Shown piece after piece: positions 45,350 through 57,238 of a DNA stretch of 64,000 bases; the stretch's first letter is position 1, and the number at the start of each line of letters is the position of its first letter. The stretch is from Tethya wilhelma. Lineage: Eukaryota > Porifera > Demospongiae > Tethyida > Tethyidae. The stretch covers positions 62,001-126,000 of the forward strand of contig CAXIPT010000039.1 in the NCBI GenBank assembly GCA_964030475.1, in the 5' to 3' direction. The notes beneath the pieces were generated by a model. It worked only from the letters and a program-made list of their open reading frames with translations, ran no database searches and had not been told where the DNA came from. The position numbers were made by a program, and so were the translations under genes.

Positions 45350-47430
45350 CCCTGAGCAAATTTGCGAAAATCGACCAGGTAGTACCTTCCGCGAATTTTG
45401 AGTTAGCAATTGCAGAGTAATCTATATCATTGCATCTAGCTATATTCCATGCAATTTGAAGTGGCTACACGCTATACTTTTGGAGATATGAGCTGACCGT
45501 TGAATTTTACTCGCTAAAAATGTGATCGAATACGTTGCTTAGTGCGAGTACAGGAACTTTATGTTACGAACAATTTATGTTCGTGGTACAATTTTCATGT
45601 AGTATCAGAATATGCATGAAGTAAGTCGAAGCGCTAGTTAAAACTTACTTTTGGAGCTTTTTCAAAGACACAGAAGACCAGAGAGCCTTCCACGAGGACT
45701 CACCAACCGGGTAAGTAAGTCTACTAAGTAGAGTAACATAGCGGGTGGGCTGTAACTAGGCTATAAATGAAACAGAAATAAGCGCCCAATTCCCAGTACG
45801 GTAGTACTGGGTACATAGGAATGGCACGGGTGCCCCATTAGCGCAATACAAATATTCACGCGAATAACTCTGCAAAAACTGAGCGCTTGGCACTAAAAGG
45901 CTTCTTAAGCTACTATTTAGCTCTTTCTCTTTCTAACAAGCCTAAAAATATGGTCTAAAACCATCGCTAAAGTACCAAACAAAAATATGCCAAACCTCTA
46001 ATATTCTCCATCTTCTTCTTCTTCTTCTTCTTCTTATTCTTCTATGTTGGCAAGCCTTTTCTCAGAGACCGCTCACTTTCAGAAGCTGATTCTTGAACGA
46101 ATAAACTTGGTATCTTTGTCTTCAGTCGCTTTTTGCATTGGTTATTCGTTTCTCTAGCTAAGTGGCTAGATACAAGACGAAAAGCGCCTTCTCCGTATGG
46201 CAGCCATTCATTTCTCTACTCATTAATAAATTCATTACCTACGTTGGAAATCAAAGTGACGACCCTTTCCAGTTAGACAAGTGTGTGTTATTTGGAATCC
46301 GAATATTCGCTGCCTGCCCGTTTTACCTGAAGATTTCTGGTTGTGCTGAAGTCTCTGTAACCAGTTACCGGTACCTTTCAGCCTTGAATATTCAGGAGGT
46401 GAATAGACTACTTTGTTACATAGTTGTCATTATAAGAAGCTGAGCAGCTGCTTCACTGACATTGCTGATATTGTAGATTATAACATAAGCTATAATATCC
46501 ATGCTGATAGTGTACAAGTAACTACCATATACACACGAACTTAACTGTGATGTAGAATTATGAAAAAATGAAAACAAACAAGTGAAAAAAACATTGGAAA
46601 TATAATGAGACATAGGAATGGCCAAATCGTAAAAAAGAAAGCAAACAAGATGGAATAGCTGTTTGAGTGTGTAAAGAATTATTCCTATGGGCAAAATGAG
46701 GGACTCAACATGGAAAGAGAGTACTACATGCAGAATAATTCTTTACACACTCAAACAGCTATTCCATCTTGTTTGCTTTCTTTTCTACGATTTGGCCATT
46801 TCTATGTCTCATTACATTTCCAATGTTTTTTTCACTTTAGTAAATGCATTTATCTGTATCTATTCTAACAGTAGAAAATAGTCTAGCTAATACAAAATAA
46901 GTACCCAATGAATCATAAGCTAACTCCCACAAATTTTATTGTAACTTTATAATACACAATGTACACAACATTCATTCATTATTTATGCAGATAAACAGCT
47001 CCTGGCATAGCCTAGCAATTCTGCAACACTGTAGGCCGTCTTCTGATGATCTTTAAGAGATTTCTTTCTGCTAGAAGGGTTTAGTTCACGAAGAATTCAC
47101 TGTTTTTGTTTTAAATTAAATATGCATTATTATAATGAGATGCACAACCAGCAGCTGCATCGTGTACTTTATCAATAAACAACATATCCCGTGTACTAAT
47201 GGAGAGAAGCTAGCCATGGCTGACATAGCTGTATTCAAGCACTCATATCTCAGCAATTGAAGCAGCCCCACCCGTAAAATCTCGTCTGCAGCTCACCAAG
47301 GTATGCCGCTCCCCTCTCGTGCAAAAAAATTAATTTCGCGCGTGCGTCGGGAATTACACTAAAACCCCCGATTATTACAAACAAAGTTTGGTACTACCTG
47401 GTCGGTTTTCCACAATTCGGTCACATATAC
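45350..47430 (+). mobile_element. TIR element, left copy of an inverted pair, interrupted by Rep-A
   Basis: The outer end (AAAATCGACCAGGTAGTACC, about 45368-45387) is inverted at the other end (GGTACTACCTGGTCGGTTTT, about 47390-47409). 45350-45790 and 46839-47420 together correspond to the inverse of about 48740-49790. Rep-A (45791-46838) sits between CCCAAT and GTAAATGCA, where the right copy is continuous, proving a later insertion. No coding frame. Confidence 0.65.
45791..46838 (+). repeat. Rep-A, full-length copy (about 1.05 kb)
   Basis: Begins with hairpin CCCAGTAC-GGTA-GTACTGGG (45792-45811) and ends in a large palindrome (46582-46837) with arms of about 105 bp carrying ACATAGGAATGGCCAAATCG. 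No coding frame of note. Its boundaries are defined by the disrupted TIR element around it. Likely non-autonomous. Confidence 0.8.
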
Positions 47431-48489
47431 ATACCACTGAAAATGAACGTGTCAACCTGACATAAACAGCACCACTCCTGCTACTCCCTCACCATCACAT
47501 ACAACTGTTCCATCAGGAACACGAACCCATCTATTTGTACATTTAACAAACTCTCTGTCCTAGTAGGGAAACACCAAATAGTATAAGATCTACAGTAACC
47601 TGGAAATAAAGTAACACAATGTCATAATTTATTCCGTTGGAACACTTAGCTACAGTTGCTAGCATTTCATTTATGGTACAATGCGCATGTGCACAATTAA
47701 CCATGGGACCAGTGGGCGTGTCTCACGTGAGCAACATGTTACTATAATTATATCCATCTTTTTTGACCAATTAGCAAGCAAATTATAAAACTGGTCTTTT
47801 AAAATATGAATTTCCTCACCATGCTTGGTTCATCGATCCCAGCTGTTTGAAGAGTAGGTCACCATATTCGTCATCAATGGCTTCGTCGCTGCTCGAGGCC
47901 ATTTCAAAGTTCTTCCCTTTCTACACTCTACCTTTCAACAGCGCGGGTAAATAGTGTGGGTAAACTTTATTTAGCTTGCGTAAACTTTCATTTAGCTCGG
48001 GTAAACTTTCATTTAGCGCAGGTAAACTCTATTTTAGCTCTCATGACTTTCTTCCACACCTTCATGCCTAGACCACCCTCGTGATTCTTGCACACCCTCA
48101 TGACTTTTTTCCACACCCTTATTTGATTCTTGGACACCCTCATGACTTTTATCCACATCCTCATGTGATTCTTGGACACCCTCATGACTTTCAAGAACAC
48201 CCTCATTAACTAGAATCATAGTCACCCTAATTACTGATTACACACCATACTGAAAAATAATCTTTACCCTTCGCTACACTGCTTATGTGAAAGAGCGGCT
48301 CCTTCTTTGTTGGATATAGCTACCACTGGTAAACCTACTAAGCGATCCCACAAACGATGTTGGGTCTGCCATTTAATTATGGGCTAGCTCTTTGGCCCCC
48401 CTTTTCGTAGTTTGCAATGCCATAGCCCAGTGAAAAAGTAGTGTTTTGGCTAGAGGCCGAATCACTTCCGGTGAACTCCCATAACACAC

Positions 48490-48528
<39 letters not shown>

Positions 48529-48729
48529 CACACCTGCTTATTAGTACACCCCTTGTACTCAGGCTGGGGCCTGGGTATGTTTGAGGCTAATCCCCTGCAT
48601 GAAGTGGCAATGCTTGATCTACATGCATGCAGAACATTATAATTTATTACAATCAGGTTTTAAAATAATCATCGATCCTCAGAATGCATAAATGTTCACA
48701 ACAAGATTTTGGAAAACAGACCAGATGTA
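47431..48729. repeat. Spacer between inverted elements, with minisatellite and CA tract
   Basis: About 48040-48215 is a short minisatellite of roughly 42-bp units (GATTCTTGGACACCCTCATG). 48486-48534 is a CA microsatellite. No gene was seen; minus-strand frames across the minisatellite follow its period. Confidence 0.6.
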
Positions 48730-48739
48730 GCAAAACTTT

Positions 48740-49790
48740 ATTTGTAGTATAATCGGTGATTGTAGTGTAATTCGCGACGCGCCCGCGAAATTAATTTTTT
48801 TGCACTAATGGGGAAGGGCACAGCTTGGCGAGCTGCAGACGTGATTTTACGGGTGGGGCTGCTTCTGTTGCTGAGATATAAGCGTTTGAATGCAGCTATG
48901 TCAGCCATGGCTAGCTTCTCTCCCGTTAGTACACGGGATGCGTTGCCATGTTCATTGATTAATTATTCTGATAAGTACATGATGCAGCTGCTGCTGTTCA
49001 TCTCATTATAATCTTTCATATTTAATGTGCAACAAAAACAATGCATTGTTCATAAACTAAACACTTCTAGCAGAAAGAAATCTCTTCCAGATGATCAGAA
49101 GATGGCCCACAGTGTTGCAGAATCGCTGGGCTATGCCAGGAGCTGTTTATCTGTGCATAATAATAAATGAAAGTATTGTATATTGTGTATAATAAATTTG
49201 CAATGAAATTTGTGGGGGAAAGAAGCTAAGCGCTTCTTATTATGGGCAATGAGTATTAGCTAAACTGTTTCCTACAGTTAGAATAGCTAATGATTCATGC
49301 ATTAATATTGGGCGCTTATTTCTGCGCCATTTATAGCTTAGTTGCTCTAGTTACAGCCCACCCGCTACATTATTCTACTTAGTAGACTTACTTACTTTTT
49401 TGGTGAATCCTCCTGGAAGGCTCCCTGGTCTTCTGTGTCTTTAAAAAGGCTCATAAAGTAAGTTTTAACTAGCGATTTAACTAACTTCATGCATATTCTG
49501 ATATTACACTAAAATTGTACCACAAACATAAATTGTTTGTAACGCGGATAGTATACGAAGTTTGTGTACTCGCGCTTAGCAACATATTCACTCACAATTT
49601 TAGCGAGTAAAATTGGAATGAACGGTCGGTATAATTGAGCTCATATCTTTAAAACTATAGTGCCTAGACGCTTCAAATTGGGAAAATAGCTAGCTGCAAT
49701 TACGTAGATTACAATGCAAGCGCTATCTCAAAATTCGCATATTACTACATCTGGTCAGTTTTCCAAAATTTGGTCACATATAAGTGATTA
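48740..49790 (-). mobile_element. TIR element, right copy of the inverted pair
   Basis: The inverse of the left copy: GAAATCTCTTCCAGATGATC, GGGCGCTTATTTCTGCG and TAGTAGACTTACTTACTTT all have inverted partners in 45350-47420. It lacks the Rep-A insertion. It ends near ATCTGGTCAGTTTTCC. Confidence 0.6.
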
Positions 49791-49960
49791 GCAAAAATGA
49801 GAAATTGAGTCATCAAGTGGTGCATGGTTAAAACATTGATCAGCAGCTATCGACATGATCAGAAGCTCAGCACTGCAGCATGAGTATAGTCGACTAGTGA
49901 TAACCGATCAGCAAAAAGCATGTGAAAAAAATCACCAATTGGTGCAATAGAATACTTATA

Positions 49961-50675
49961 CAGTGCAACCACATAAGAGACCAAAATTCATGATTTTGTG
50001 TTTATCTTAACATAACTTCCAGACCTTAAAGGCTTACCATCTAGTGATGGTACATATGTGTAGGGTGATCACTTGTGAAGCTTCTGTGAGTGGGCGGGTC
50101 TGGTCACGTGATTGTGGGAGGGCGTGGCTCACCGTTTGCAAAGAACGTTAAGGAAAAAACGTTAGGGATAAGATTGGACAAAGTACTGGGAGTTAAGAGT
50201 CCAGATTTTATAGGGAGTTAGACACTGCATTGATGAATATATGTTCCAAATCAGAGCTCTTAACTCATGAGTATAAGCAAGAAATGCTTGCATAAAGCCA
50301 AAAAATATGCGAAATCTAGTGCAAAAAAGTTAGGGATAGAAAATATAGCTTCCAGTGCGAGTTAAGGTCCCAGATTTGATCTTTAGATAGACAAAGAAAT
50401 GACTTAGCATTGTACCAAGTTTGGTAGAGCAGGCCCTTGGCATTCGTCCAAACCGTTGCATTTTGTTAGCTAAGAGTATTTTTAGAGCATTTTTGCAAAA
50501 TTCTGCAGATTTATGGCTTCACAAAATAACTACAGTGATACGGCGAAATTTTGATTTTCAAAAACACTTGAAACCACCCAAATTCTGCTTGTTAGCAACA
50601 AATTTATTGATTTCATGCACTTTTGACTGTTTGCAAAGATTTTTAAGAATTTTGGTCTCTTATGTGGTTGCACTG
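49961..50675. mobile_element. TA-flanked TIR element, 715 bp
   Basis: Perfect 29-bp inverted ends, beginning CAGTGCAACCACATAAGAGA (49961-49989 and inverted 50647-50675), flanked by TA on both sides (49959-49960, 50676-50677). This is the signature of a Tc1/mariner/pogo-type non-autonomous element. No transposase frame inside. Confidence 0.88.
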
Positions 50676-50677
50676 TA

Positions 50678-51298
50678 TGTAAGCAGGAAATGGCACAAGA
50701 AGTCAATAAGTGATACATGGTTACAATTGGTGTGAGCAGCAAACAGCATTATAAATATAAGCAATTATATAAGCAGCAAACAATGTCAACATGAGAATAT
50801 GATCAAGTGGTACTCTTGTTAAATTGCATTTAAGGCATCACCACTCAAAACTGCAGCCATTAATTGTATTCTGCAGCATCTCAAACGACTCAAAATAAGG
50901 CATGTTCAACTCAAGGCTACAAGTGGAGATGGAAGTTGACAATCAAACCTTACTTTGATTTCACTCTCATATCCAGCTACAGGAAGCATGTTTGATCTCG
51001 TGCAAAATTTCACAAATTGTTGTAACTCTGAGCAATAAAAAGAGATACAAAAAAGCATACATGATATAAAGCAAGGAAGGTTAAACTTTATAGATGCAGG
51101 AGGAATACTTCAGGTACAGTATGCAAACAAAGAAACTACAAATAGCCTTCAGATATTAATACTATAGTACTACCGTTTTAGATAAATGAAAAGCTAACTT
51201 TAACACGATAATGAAATTACCCTTCTGTTCATGAAATATTAAAAGGATGTTATGTTTTTGTAAAATTTCAGTATTCAAGTCAAATTTCTTTGAAATCT
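50678..51298. other. Non-coding
   Basis: Nothing recognised. Confidence 0.35.
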
Positions 51299-52139
51299 TG
51301 ACCGTATTCATAATTATTTTTCCAACTAACGCGCACCACGCTGAGGGGTACTTTTTTAGCGCTCCAGCTGCCTATGGATTTTACAGTTTTCAGAGAAGAT
51401 TTACACAAGAAAAGGACAGTTCTGAGACTGATTTGAGGGTTTACCTGAAACAGCTACCCAAGAAGAACAAGGCAATTGGAAAATATTAGCCTTCTTTGTA
51501 GAGTGTAATCCAGCTCACAGTCACAGCTCTTTCTTGGATAACCATTTCTGTGACTTTCCAGCTAACAGCTAAGGAAGCTATGTTTCTGTTCTTGAACAGC
51601 TGCACAAGCATTAAACCTATTAGCAGAGTGTGGTTTTGTTAGTTAGGCTGGGCTACAAGCACTTCCAGGAAGCTGACAATAAGTAGGAGTTGATAAGTGC
51701 TTGTCGTAAAATGTCTACTGCTTAGGATTATCAGCAGATATCCACATTTTGACAGTTAAAAATCATTAACAATACACTGTTGCACACTTCACTGAAAATG
51801 TTGCCACTTTTCACTGAAAATGTTGCCACTAACTAACAAAACCACACTCTTAGGTCTGAGTAATGCTTGTGCAGCTGTTCAAGAACAGCTGGAAAGTCAC
51901 AGAAATGGTTATCCAAGAAAGCGCTGTGACTGTGAGCTGCATTACACTCTACAAAGAAAGACTTGCTTTATTCTTCTTGGGTAGCTGTTTCACGTATACT
52001 CTCAAATCAGTCTCAGAACTGTCCTTTTCTTGTGCAAATCTTTTCTGAAAACTGTAAAATCCATAGGCAGCTGGAGCGCTAAAAAAGTACCTCTCAGCGT
52101 GGTGCGCGTTAGTTGGAAAAATAATTATGAATACGGTCT
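51299..52139. mobile_element. Foldback element with long arms
   Basis: Arms 51299-51646 and 51830-52139 are inverted copies with a 183-bp spacer; the left arm has one extra block of about 30 bp. Both arms keep the same open peptide (FIIIFPTNAHHAE, YFFSAPAAYGFYSFQ, DLRVY-KQLPKKNKA), on the plus strand in the left arm and the minus strand in the right. This may be coding-derived or just inherited similarity. Confidence 0.75.
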
Positions 52140-52264
52140 TTGAAATCTTGACAAAATTGAAGTTCAACAAAGATGTGTGAATTTTGTCAAATTTCAGTAT
52201 TCAAGTCAAACTTCTTTGAAATCTTGACGAGTTGAACAAAGATGTGTGAATTCTGACATTGCAA

Positions 52265-52348
52265 TACAAATTTGTACACCCTTGACTAATGGTGTACAAA
52301 TTTGTACATTTTGTACTCCCATAATTTTGAAAATGTACAAATTTGTAC
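52265..52348. promoter_or_regulatory. Three copies of palindrome GTACAAATTTGTAC
   Basis: The full 14-bp palindrome lies at 52294-52307 and 52335-52348; a 12-bp core (TACAAATTTGTA) is at 52265-52276. Such clustering could be binding sites for a dimeric protein, or a decayed simple repeat; no adjacent gene supports a function. Confidence 0.35.
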
Positions 52349-55300
52349 ACTACATGTATTTGAAAGTGTAGATATGCAAGATTTTGCTTTTTATAGCTCA
52401 ATTTAAAAAAAAATTCTTCTGTTTGAGAGATCACAATTTTTCTCCAGCAAAAGTAGCATGTTATTTTTTTTGGCAATTTTTTCCATTCAGATTTTTAAAA
52501 TGTCAAAACTTACCAAAAGGTATTTAGCAAGCCTTATTTCATAAATGGAAGGGTTATTTCATAATGTGTTCTGTCAATCAAAGGGTGGCAACTCCCATAT
52601 GTACTGCTGCGACCGCAGGCAAGATTATGGTCAGCACTCAAAGTCAGATATTAAAGCTAAAAATCGGTAAAGGTCGTTAGTAATGACATCATATTTGTAA
52701 CGTGCTGAAGTCAAAGGTCAAGATCAAATTTTAGCCAAAGTCAACAGTCAAAACAGAATTTTAAGGTGGTCAAGACCTCAGTGTAGTTAAGGGTGGTCAG
52801 ACCTGCCCACGTACTGCGTTGCTAGGGATATTTCCAACTTGCAAAAGACACAAATATCAACTTTTCTGTCCAGATTTTTACACAAACAGGTAGCACTAAT
52901 GGCTATCCAGCTATACTAGCACGCTAGAAATTTTTTTTCTGAATAGCAGCTTTTTTACTGACTTCCAGTTTTCTGCATCTATTTCAACACAAACTAGAAC
53001 GATTGAAGAACCAAAAAGGAGGTATACCTACTTTATTTTAGCTGCTAAACACTTCTACATATCGTTTTTGCCATTTCTTGGCTGCTTCCACTGTCTTTGT
53101 TCAATTTTTTTCGACACACCCACTGATCTAACCAGAATAAATGGAAAAAAGAATACGTACTTCTAAAGAGCTGACGTCAGGCAGTTTGTGTTCTAAATTT
53201 GGCACTCTTGCAGTGATCACAAAGAGAGATTTTACAAAAAGCGGTACATCAAAGAAGCTGCTCCTTTGAAGTGGATTGTCTGCCTATGCGTTTTATTGAC
53301 TATTGAACGCGAGTAGAAAATAATTTGTACACATGGTAGATCAGAGTGAAATCTTTTGTGATCGTGGTAGCTGCTGCAGAACGGCCAGCTGAGGTAAAAT
53401 ATGGTTGGTGACAAGGAGAGCCATGGTTGAGGTATTACTGGAGGTCTACTCAATGCTGCTAACTTCACCTCAAAGTGACTGACTGTTTTCTCTCTAATTG
53501 AAGAGCACCGAGATGAAATGAGTCATACTGCTTTGTCGTTGGTTTCTCAAGATCCAAGCTTCTGTCTTAGCTTCAGTCATACTGGTGATGCTTCCATACT
53601 GCTATAAAACTCTCAAGTTCTGTTCTGAAAGGAAGGTAATCCAATATGGTACTGCAAATTTTCATGTACCATGATGAGTGAACAGATTTGCTAGTGTAGT
53701 GTATGGTCTATAGCTCCATGTGTCTACCATGAAATGTGATTCTGCATGCATCCATCTGTGTGTGTGCTAAGTATGAATGAAATTTCTTTTAGAAAAATCA
53801 TTATGGAAAGGTATATACACTTGTGTACAACAAAAACGACAAAAATTACCAGGCTATAGCTGTTTAGGATAGTACCTACTCTTGACTTGTGCATCATGTT
53901 TGTCTCACTTTTTGTATCATTCTTCTTCTTTCAGTATGACATCTGTACACCTTGAAGTAGCAGCTAGAGCACTTTTCATATGGAGCAGAGATTCTACAGA
54001 TACGCTCAATCTTGTTAGCAAAATAAAATACTGTTTTTTTGTTGATCAGAAGTCTTGTTTTTTGTTTGTTTTCCTTTTCTTTACAGATTTATAGTAGGAG
54101 TGACAACATCGTACTTGTTACCTTGTGGTACACCATAATCTACATTGGCAGAAATTCATCCTTGTTTGGAGTCTTTTGTACCATACTTTGTTTCCTCAAC
54201 AGCACAGTTCCTCGTCATTGAGTTTCAAGTTGGATTTAGCATCCATCTGCTCGGTCTTAGGAAACCAGCTCTTATACTATACCATCCGGCTCTGTTGCTG
54301 TATCAGAGTCGTCTTGATGGTCCATCTGAAAGCCAACCAGTTCATAGACACTTTATTAATTTTTCTGGCATTGATATAATATTCACACTAGCTCTATACT
54401 TCTGGAAACAAACCATTCAATTTTGATACTTACCCAATTACTGGTTATTGATGTGTATAGTAGTACTGTTAAACTTTTTCTGTTGCTTCCAGGCATCTTG
54501 AATACTTGCCACCTGATGTCAGCCTCTTTTGAAGACCTCTTTCTCTTTGATGAGGGCTGTAAAAAAAGCAACAAAAAAGTAGCCAGCTGTCTAGTTGTAA
54601 AGATCCCGTGCAGAACCTTTATGCACAATCATTCTATACTTCCGGTTGAGGTTTGTGGTGATGTTAAACGACACAATTATGACGCAAATCTTCCTGCCCG
54701 CGATATTCGCGTGTTGCTATGTTCGACCACCCTTAAAGATGCCTCAAAAAGTTAACGCAGTTAAGGCGCTAATTATATACAAACCCTTTCGTGTTTTGAC
54801 TATACTTTGTAGTTGGACAACCAAACTATTTTGTCATCGTATTTTTAATGTACTTGATGTAAATTATGAAAATTAAAGTCAGAAAATTATTGTGGACGTG
54901 GCCACATTAAAAAATACATACTTTTGAAAATGCTAAATGCTAACGCTCATTGTATGGGTCCAATTTTTTTGCATACAAGTAGATCTAAACTATAAGATAT
55001 CAGATCTGCCTGGAAATTTGGGTACCCATTAATTGTTTTTAAGATATAATCAATACGCATATATAATTAGGTGAGCAATATTTAGAAATTGGAATGTTTC
55101 TCTCCGTATCTATCCAAATATTTTCCTGGGACCAAATTTCCAGGCAGTTTCTAAATCTTAGTGATAAATACAATATTCTGACAAACTTTGACATTCTGAA
55201 AACCACCCTTAGCTTTCAGCATTTTTGCTTAAAGATTTCATAGAGTGACCATCCTCCTGCCCCACCCTGAAAGGTCGCATGACACTGACACTTGTAAATG

Positions 55301-55428
55301 TTATCCATCTTTGGTCAAATAATACATATAAAATGGAAGATGGTGAGTAAACAAACTTTCTGCAGAAAAATCCAACTCCATAAAATATACATTAATTTCG
55401 TAAGTGAGTTTCTGGTTGGGTATTAGTC
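52349..55428. other. Long stretch without a supported gene
   Basis: The best exon-like piece is minus-strand at about 54580-54460 (PSSKRKRSSKEADIRWQVFK) after TTTTTTTACAG, encoding a basic peptide. A small acidic one (MDHQDDSDTATEPDG) occurs near 54330. No frame links them convincingly. The sequence GATGCCTCAAAAAGTTAA near 54740 also occurs at about 40786, suggesting an undefined dispersed repeat. Confidence 0.3.
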
Positions 55429-55504
55429 ATTATTAAATTATATTCTTGTTCACCAACCCAGTATGCAGATACTTAAAATATCAAAAACTTAAATTCTGCC
55501 AACG

Positions 55505-55534
55505 TTTCGGTAACAATGCAGTTACCATCATCAG
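55505..55534 (-). ncRNA. Hammerhead-like core in the left terminal repeat
   Basis: The minus strand reads CTGATGA, stem GGTAAC-loop-GTTACC, GAAA, identical in layout to the copy at 56953. It lies inverted relative to the coding strand because the terminal repeats are inverted. Confidence 0.55.
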
Positions 55535-55692
55535 GGCAAATAATGAGAAACATGCATGAAATCAACAGTTTTTATCAATGTTCAATGTTCACGCACGCTC
55601 AGTGGAGGCGTGTGACATCACCTCTTCCGAGTGGGCGTGGCTCCGCCTGAAACCATTAGTGATGACTGCAAGAGGCAACAAGATAGCGGAGN

Positions 55693-56898
55693 CAAGTCAC
55701 TTCCCTGGTAGAAGTCTGCCTCAAAACAACATATTTTCTGTATCAAGGAACATTCTATGAACAAACAGAAGGAGCAGCCATGGGATCACCAGTATCACCA
55801 GTGGTAGCAAACATCTTCATGGAACACATGGAAGAAGAAGCCATCAGGACCTGTCCACACTCCCTGCGGAGTTGGAAGAGATACGTTGATGATGTGTTCG
55901 CAATTGTCAAAAAGGGAACAACGGATGGCACACTATCTCACTTGAACAGTTTCTATCCGACAATTCAGTTCACCGTTGAGGTTGAAGAAGATGGCAAACT
56001 ACCATTCCTGGATGCCTTGGTAAGACGAAAAGAGGATGGAGGACTGGTAACATCAGTGTACAGGAAGAGTACACACACAGACCGATATCTATCTTTCAAA
56101 TCACACCACTCGATGTCAGTGAAGAGAGGAGTCGCAAACTGCTTATTCAGAAGAGCCAAGGACATCACGAGTGACAAAGATTCCCTGAGTTGTGAGCAAT
56201 CACACCTCGAGAAGGTCCTGAAGGGGAACGGCTACCCTAGTGTCGTTGTGAATGAAGCAAAGAACAGGCAGCTGATGGCACCTAATAGGACAGATCCAGA
56301 GGACGAACCATTGGCAACAGCAGTGGTTCCGTATTACCAAGGAACAAGCGAAGCAGTCAGGAGAATCCTAAAGGATTACAATATACGTGCAGCTTTCAGA
56401 TCACCACCAACACTCAGCCGACTCCTGACCAAAGTGAAAGACCCTGTTGATAGAGAACAGAGAAGCGGTGTGGTGTATAAGATCAATTGTACCTGCGGAG
56501 ATTGCTACATAGGAGAGACAGGAAGACCAATGGCTACTAGAATGAAAGAACATTTTGCTGCATGCAAGTATGGCCGATTTGAGAGATCAGCTGTTGCAGA
56601 ACACAGCTGGAAGGACGGACATGAAATGGATTGGAAGAATGTTGAAATACTGGATGTGGAAGAGAATCACAAGGAAAGACAAGTGAAGGAAGCACTCTAC
56701 ATCAGAACAACAAACCCAAGAATTAGACTGAACAGAGATGAAGGCAAAGAGATCTCTCAAGTCTGGCTCCAACTCAAACAGAAGTTCAAGCCCCGCCGTG
56801 GTCACCAACATCACGATCGAGACGCTAACTGCAACTCGAGCGGGAGCCACGCCCACTCGGAAGAGGTGACGTCACACGCCTCCACTGAGCGTGCGTGA
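55693..56898 (+). CDS. Penelope-like reverse transcriptase with GIY-YIG endonuclease, 5'-truncated
   Basis: The frame is open from the contig join (VTSLVEVCLKTTYFLYQGTF) to a stop at 56898, about 400 residues. Reverse-transcriptase motifs: AAMGSPVSPVVANIFMEHME (primer-grip/motif B region), KRYVDDVFAIV (motif C with the catalytic Asp pair), and GKLPFLDALVRR. A linker of about 130 residues follows. Then a GIY-YIG nuclease domain: VVYKINCTCGDCYIGETGR with R-MKEH and the later E in VEILDVEENHKERQVKEALY. The C-terminal tail is His/Ser-rich and encoded partly by the terminal repeat. The RT-then-GIY-YIG order defines Penelope-like elements. Fingers and the first catalytic motif are missing at the N. 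No internal stop. Confidence 0.9.
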   Translation, partial: QVTSLVEVCLKTTYFLYQGTFYEQTEGAAMGSPVSPVVANIFMEHMEEEAIRTCPHSLRSWKRYVDDVFAIVKKGTTDGTLSHLNSFYPTIQFTVEVEEDGKLPFLDALVRRKEDGGLVTSVYRKSTHTDRYLSFKSHHSMSVKRGVANCLFRRAKDITSDKDSLSCEQSHLEKVLKGNGYPSVVVNEAKNRQLMAPNRTDPEDEPLATAVVPYYQGTSEAVRRILKDYNIRAAFRSPPTLSRLLTKVKDPVDREQRSGVVYKINCTCGDCYIGETGRPMATRMKEHFAACKYGRFERSAVAEHSWKDGHEMDWKNVEILDVEENHKERQVKEALYIRTTNPRIRLNRDEGKEISQVWLQLKQKFKPRRGHQHHDRDANCNSSGSHAHSEEVTSHASTERA

Positions 56899-56952
56899 AC
56901 ATTGAATATTGATAAAAACTGTTGATTTCATGCATGTTTCTCATTATTTGCC

Positions 56953-56982
56953 CTGATGATGGTAACTGCATTGTTACCGAAA
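56953..56982 (+). ncRNA. Hammerhead-like core in the right terminal repeat
   Basis: CTGATGA (56953-56959), perfect 6-bp stem II GGTAAC/GTTACC (56961-56966, 56973-56978) with loop TGCATT, then GAAA (56979-56982). This is the conserved hammerhead catalytic core. Penelope-like elements are known to carry such ribozymes. Stems I and III and the cleavage site were not established here. Confidence 0.6.
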
Positions 56983-57238
56983 CGTTGGCAGAATTAAAGT
57001 TTTTGATATTTCAAGTATCTGCATACTGGGTTGGTGAACAAGAATATAATTTAATAATATACATTAATTGACTCTTTAAGGCAGCCTTAACTACACTGAG
57101 CTTGACCGCGGCTCCAAGTACAGTGTTTATGTGAGTTGGCACCCCTTGGTCTATAACCTTGTAAAAAGGCCTGATTTACAAAGCTAAACTGCATGTGTAT
57201 GTATATCACTCAATGTATACACAGATTATTATACACAC

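Larger units (their letters stand above)
55429..57059 (+). mobile_element. Penelope-like retroelement with inverted terminal repeats
   Basis: A reverse-transcriptase/GIY-YIG frame is flanked by inverted repeats of about 216 bp (55429-55644 and 56843-57059), matching from ATTATTAAATTATATTCTTG inwards to the CACGCCCACTCGG block. Each carries a hammerhead-like core. A single N at 55692 hides most of the 5' coding part, so the assembled element is much shorter than a complete one. The coding frame's end overlaps the right repeat. Confidence 0.85.

Noticed and set aside
48009..48225. Small gene with KVMRVSKN repeats
   Set aside because: Follows the period of a 42-bp minisatellite; no exon context.
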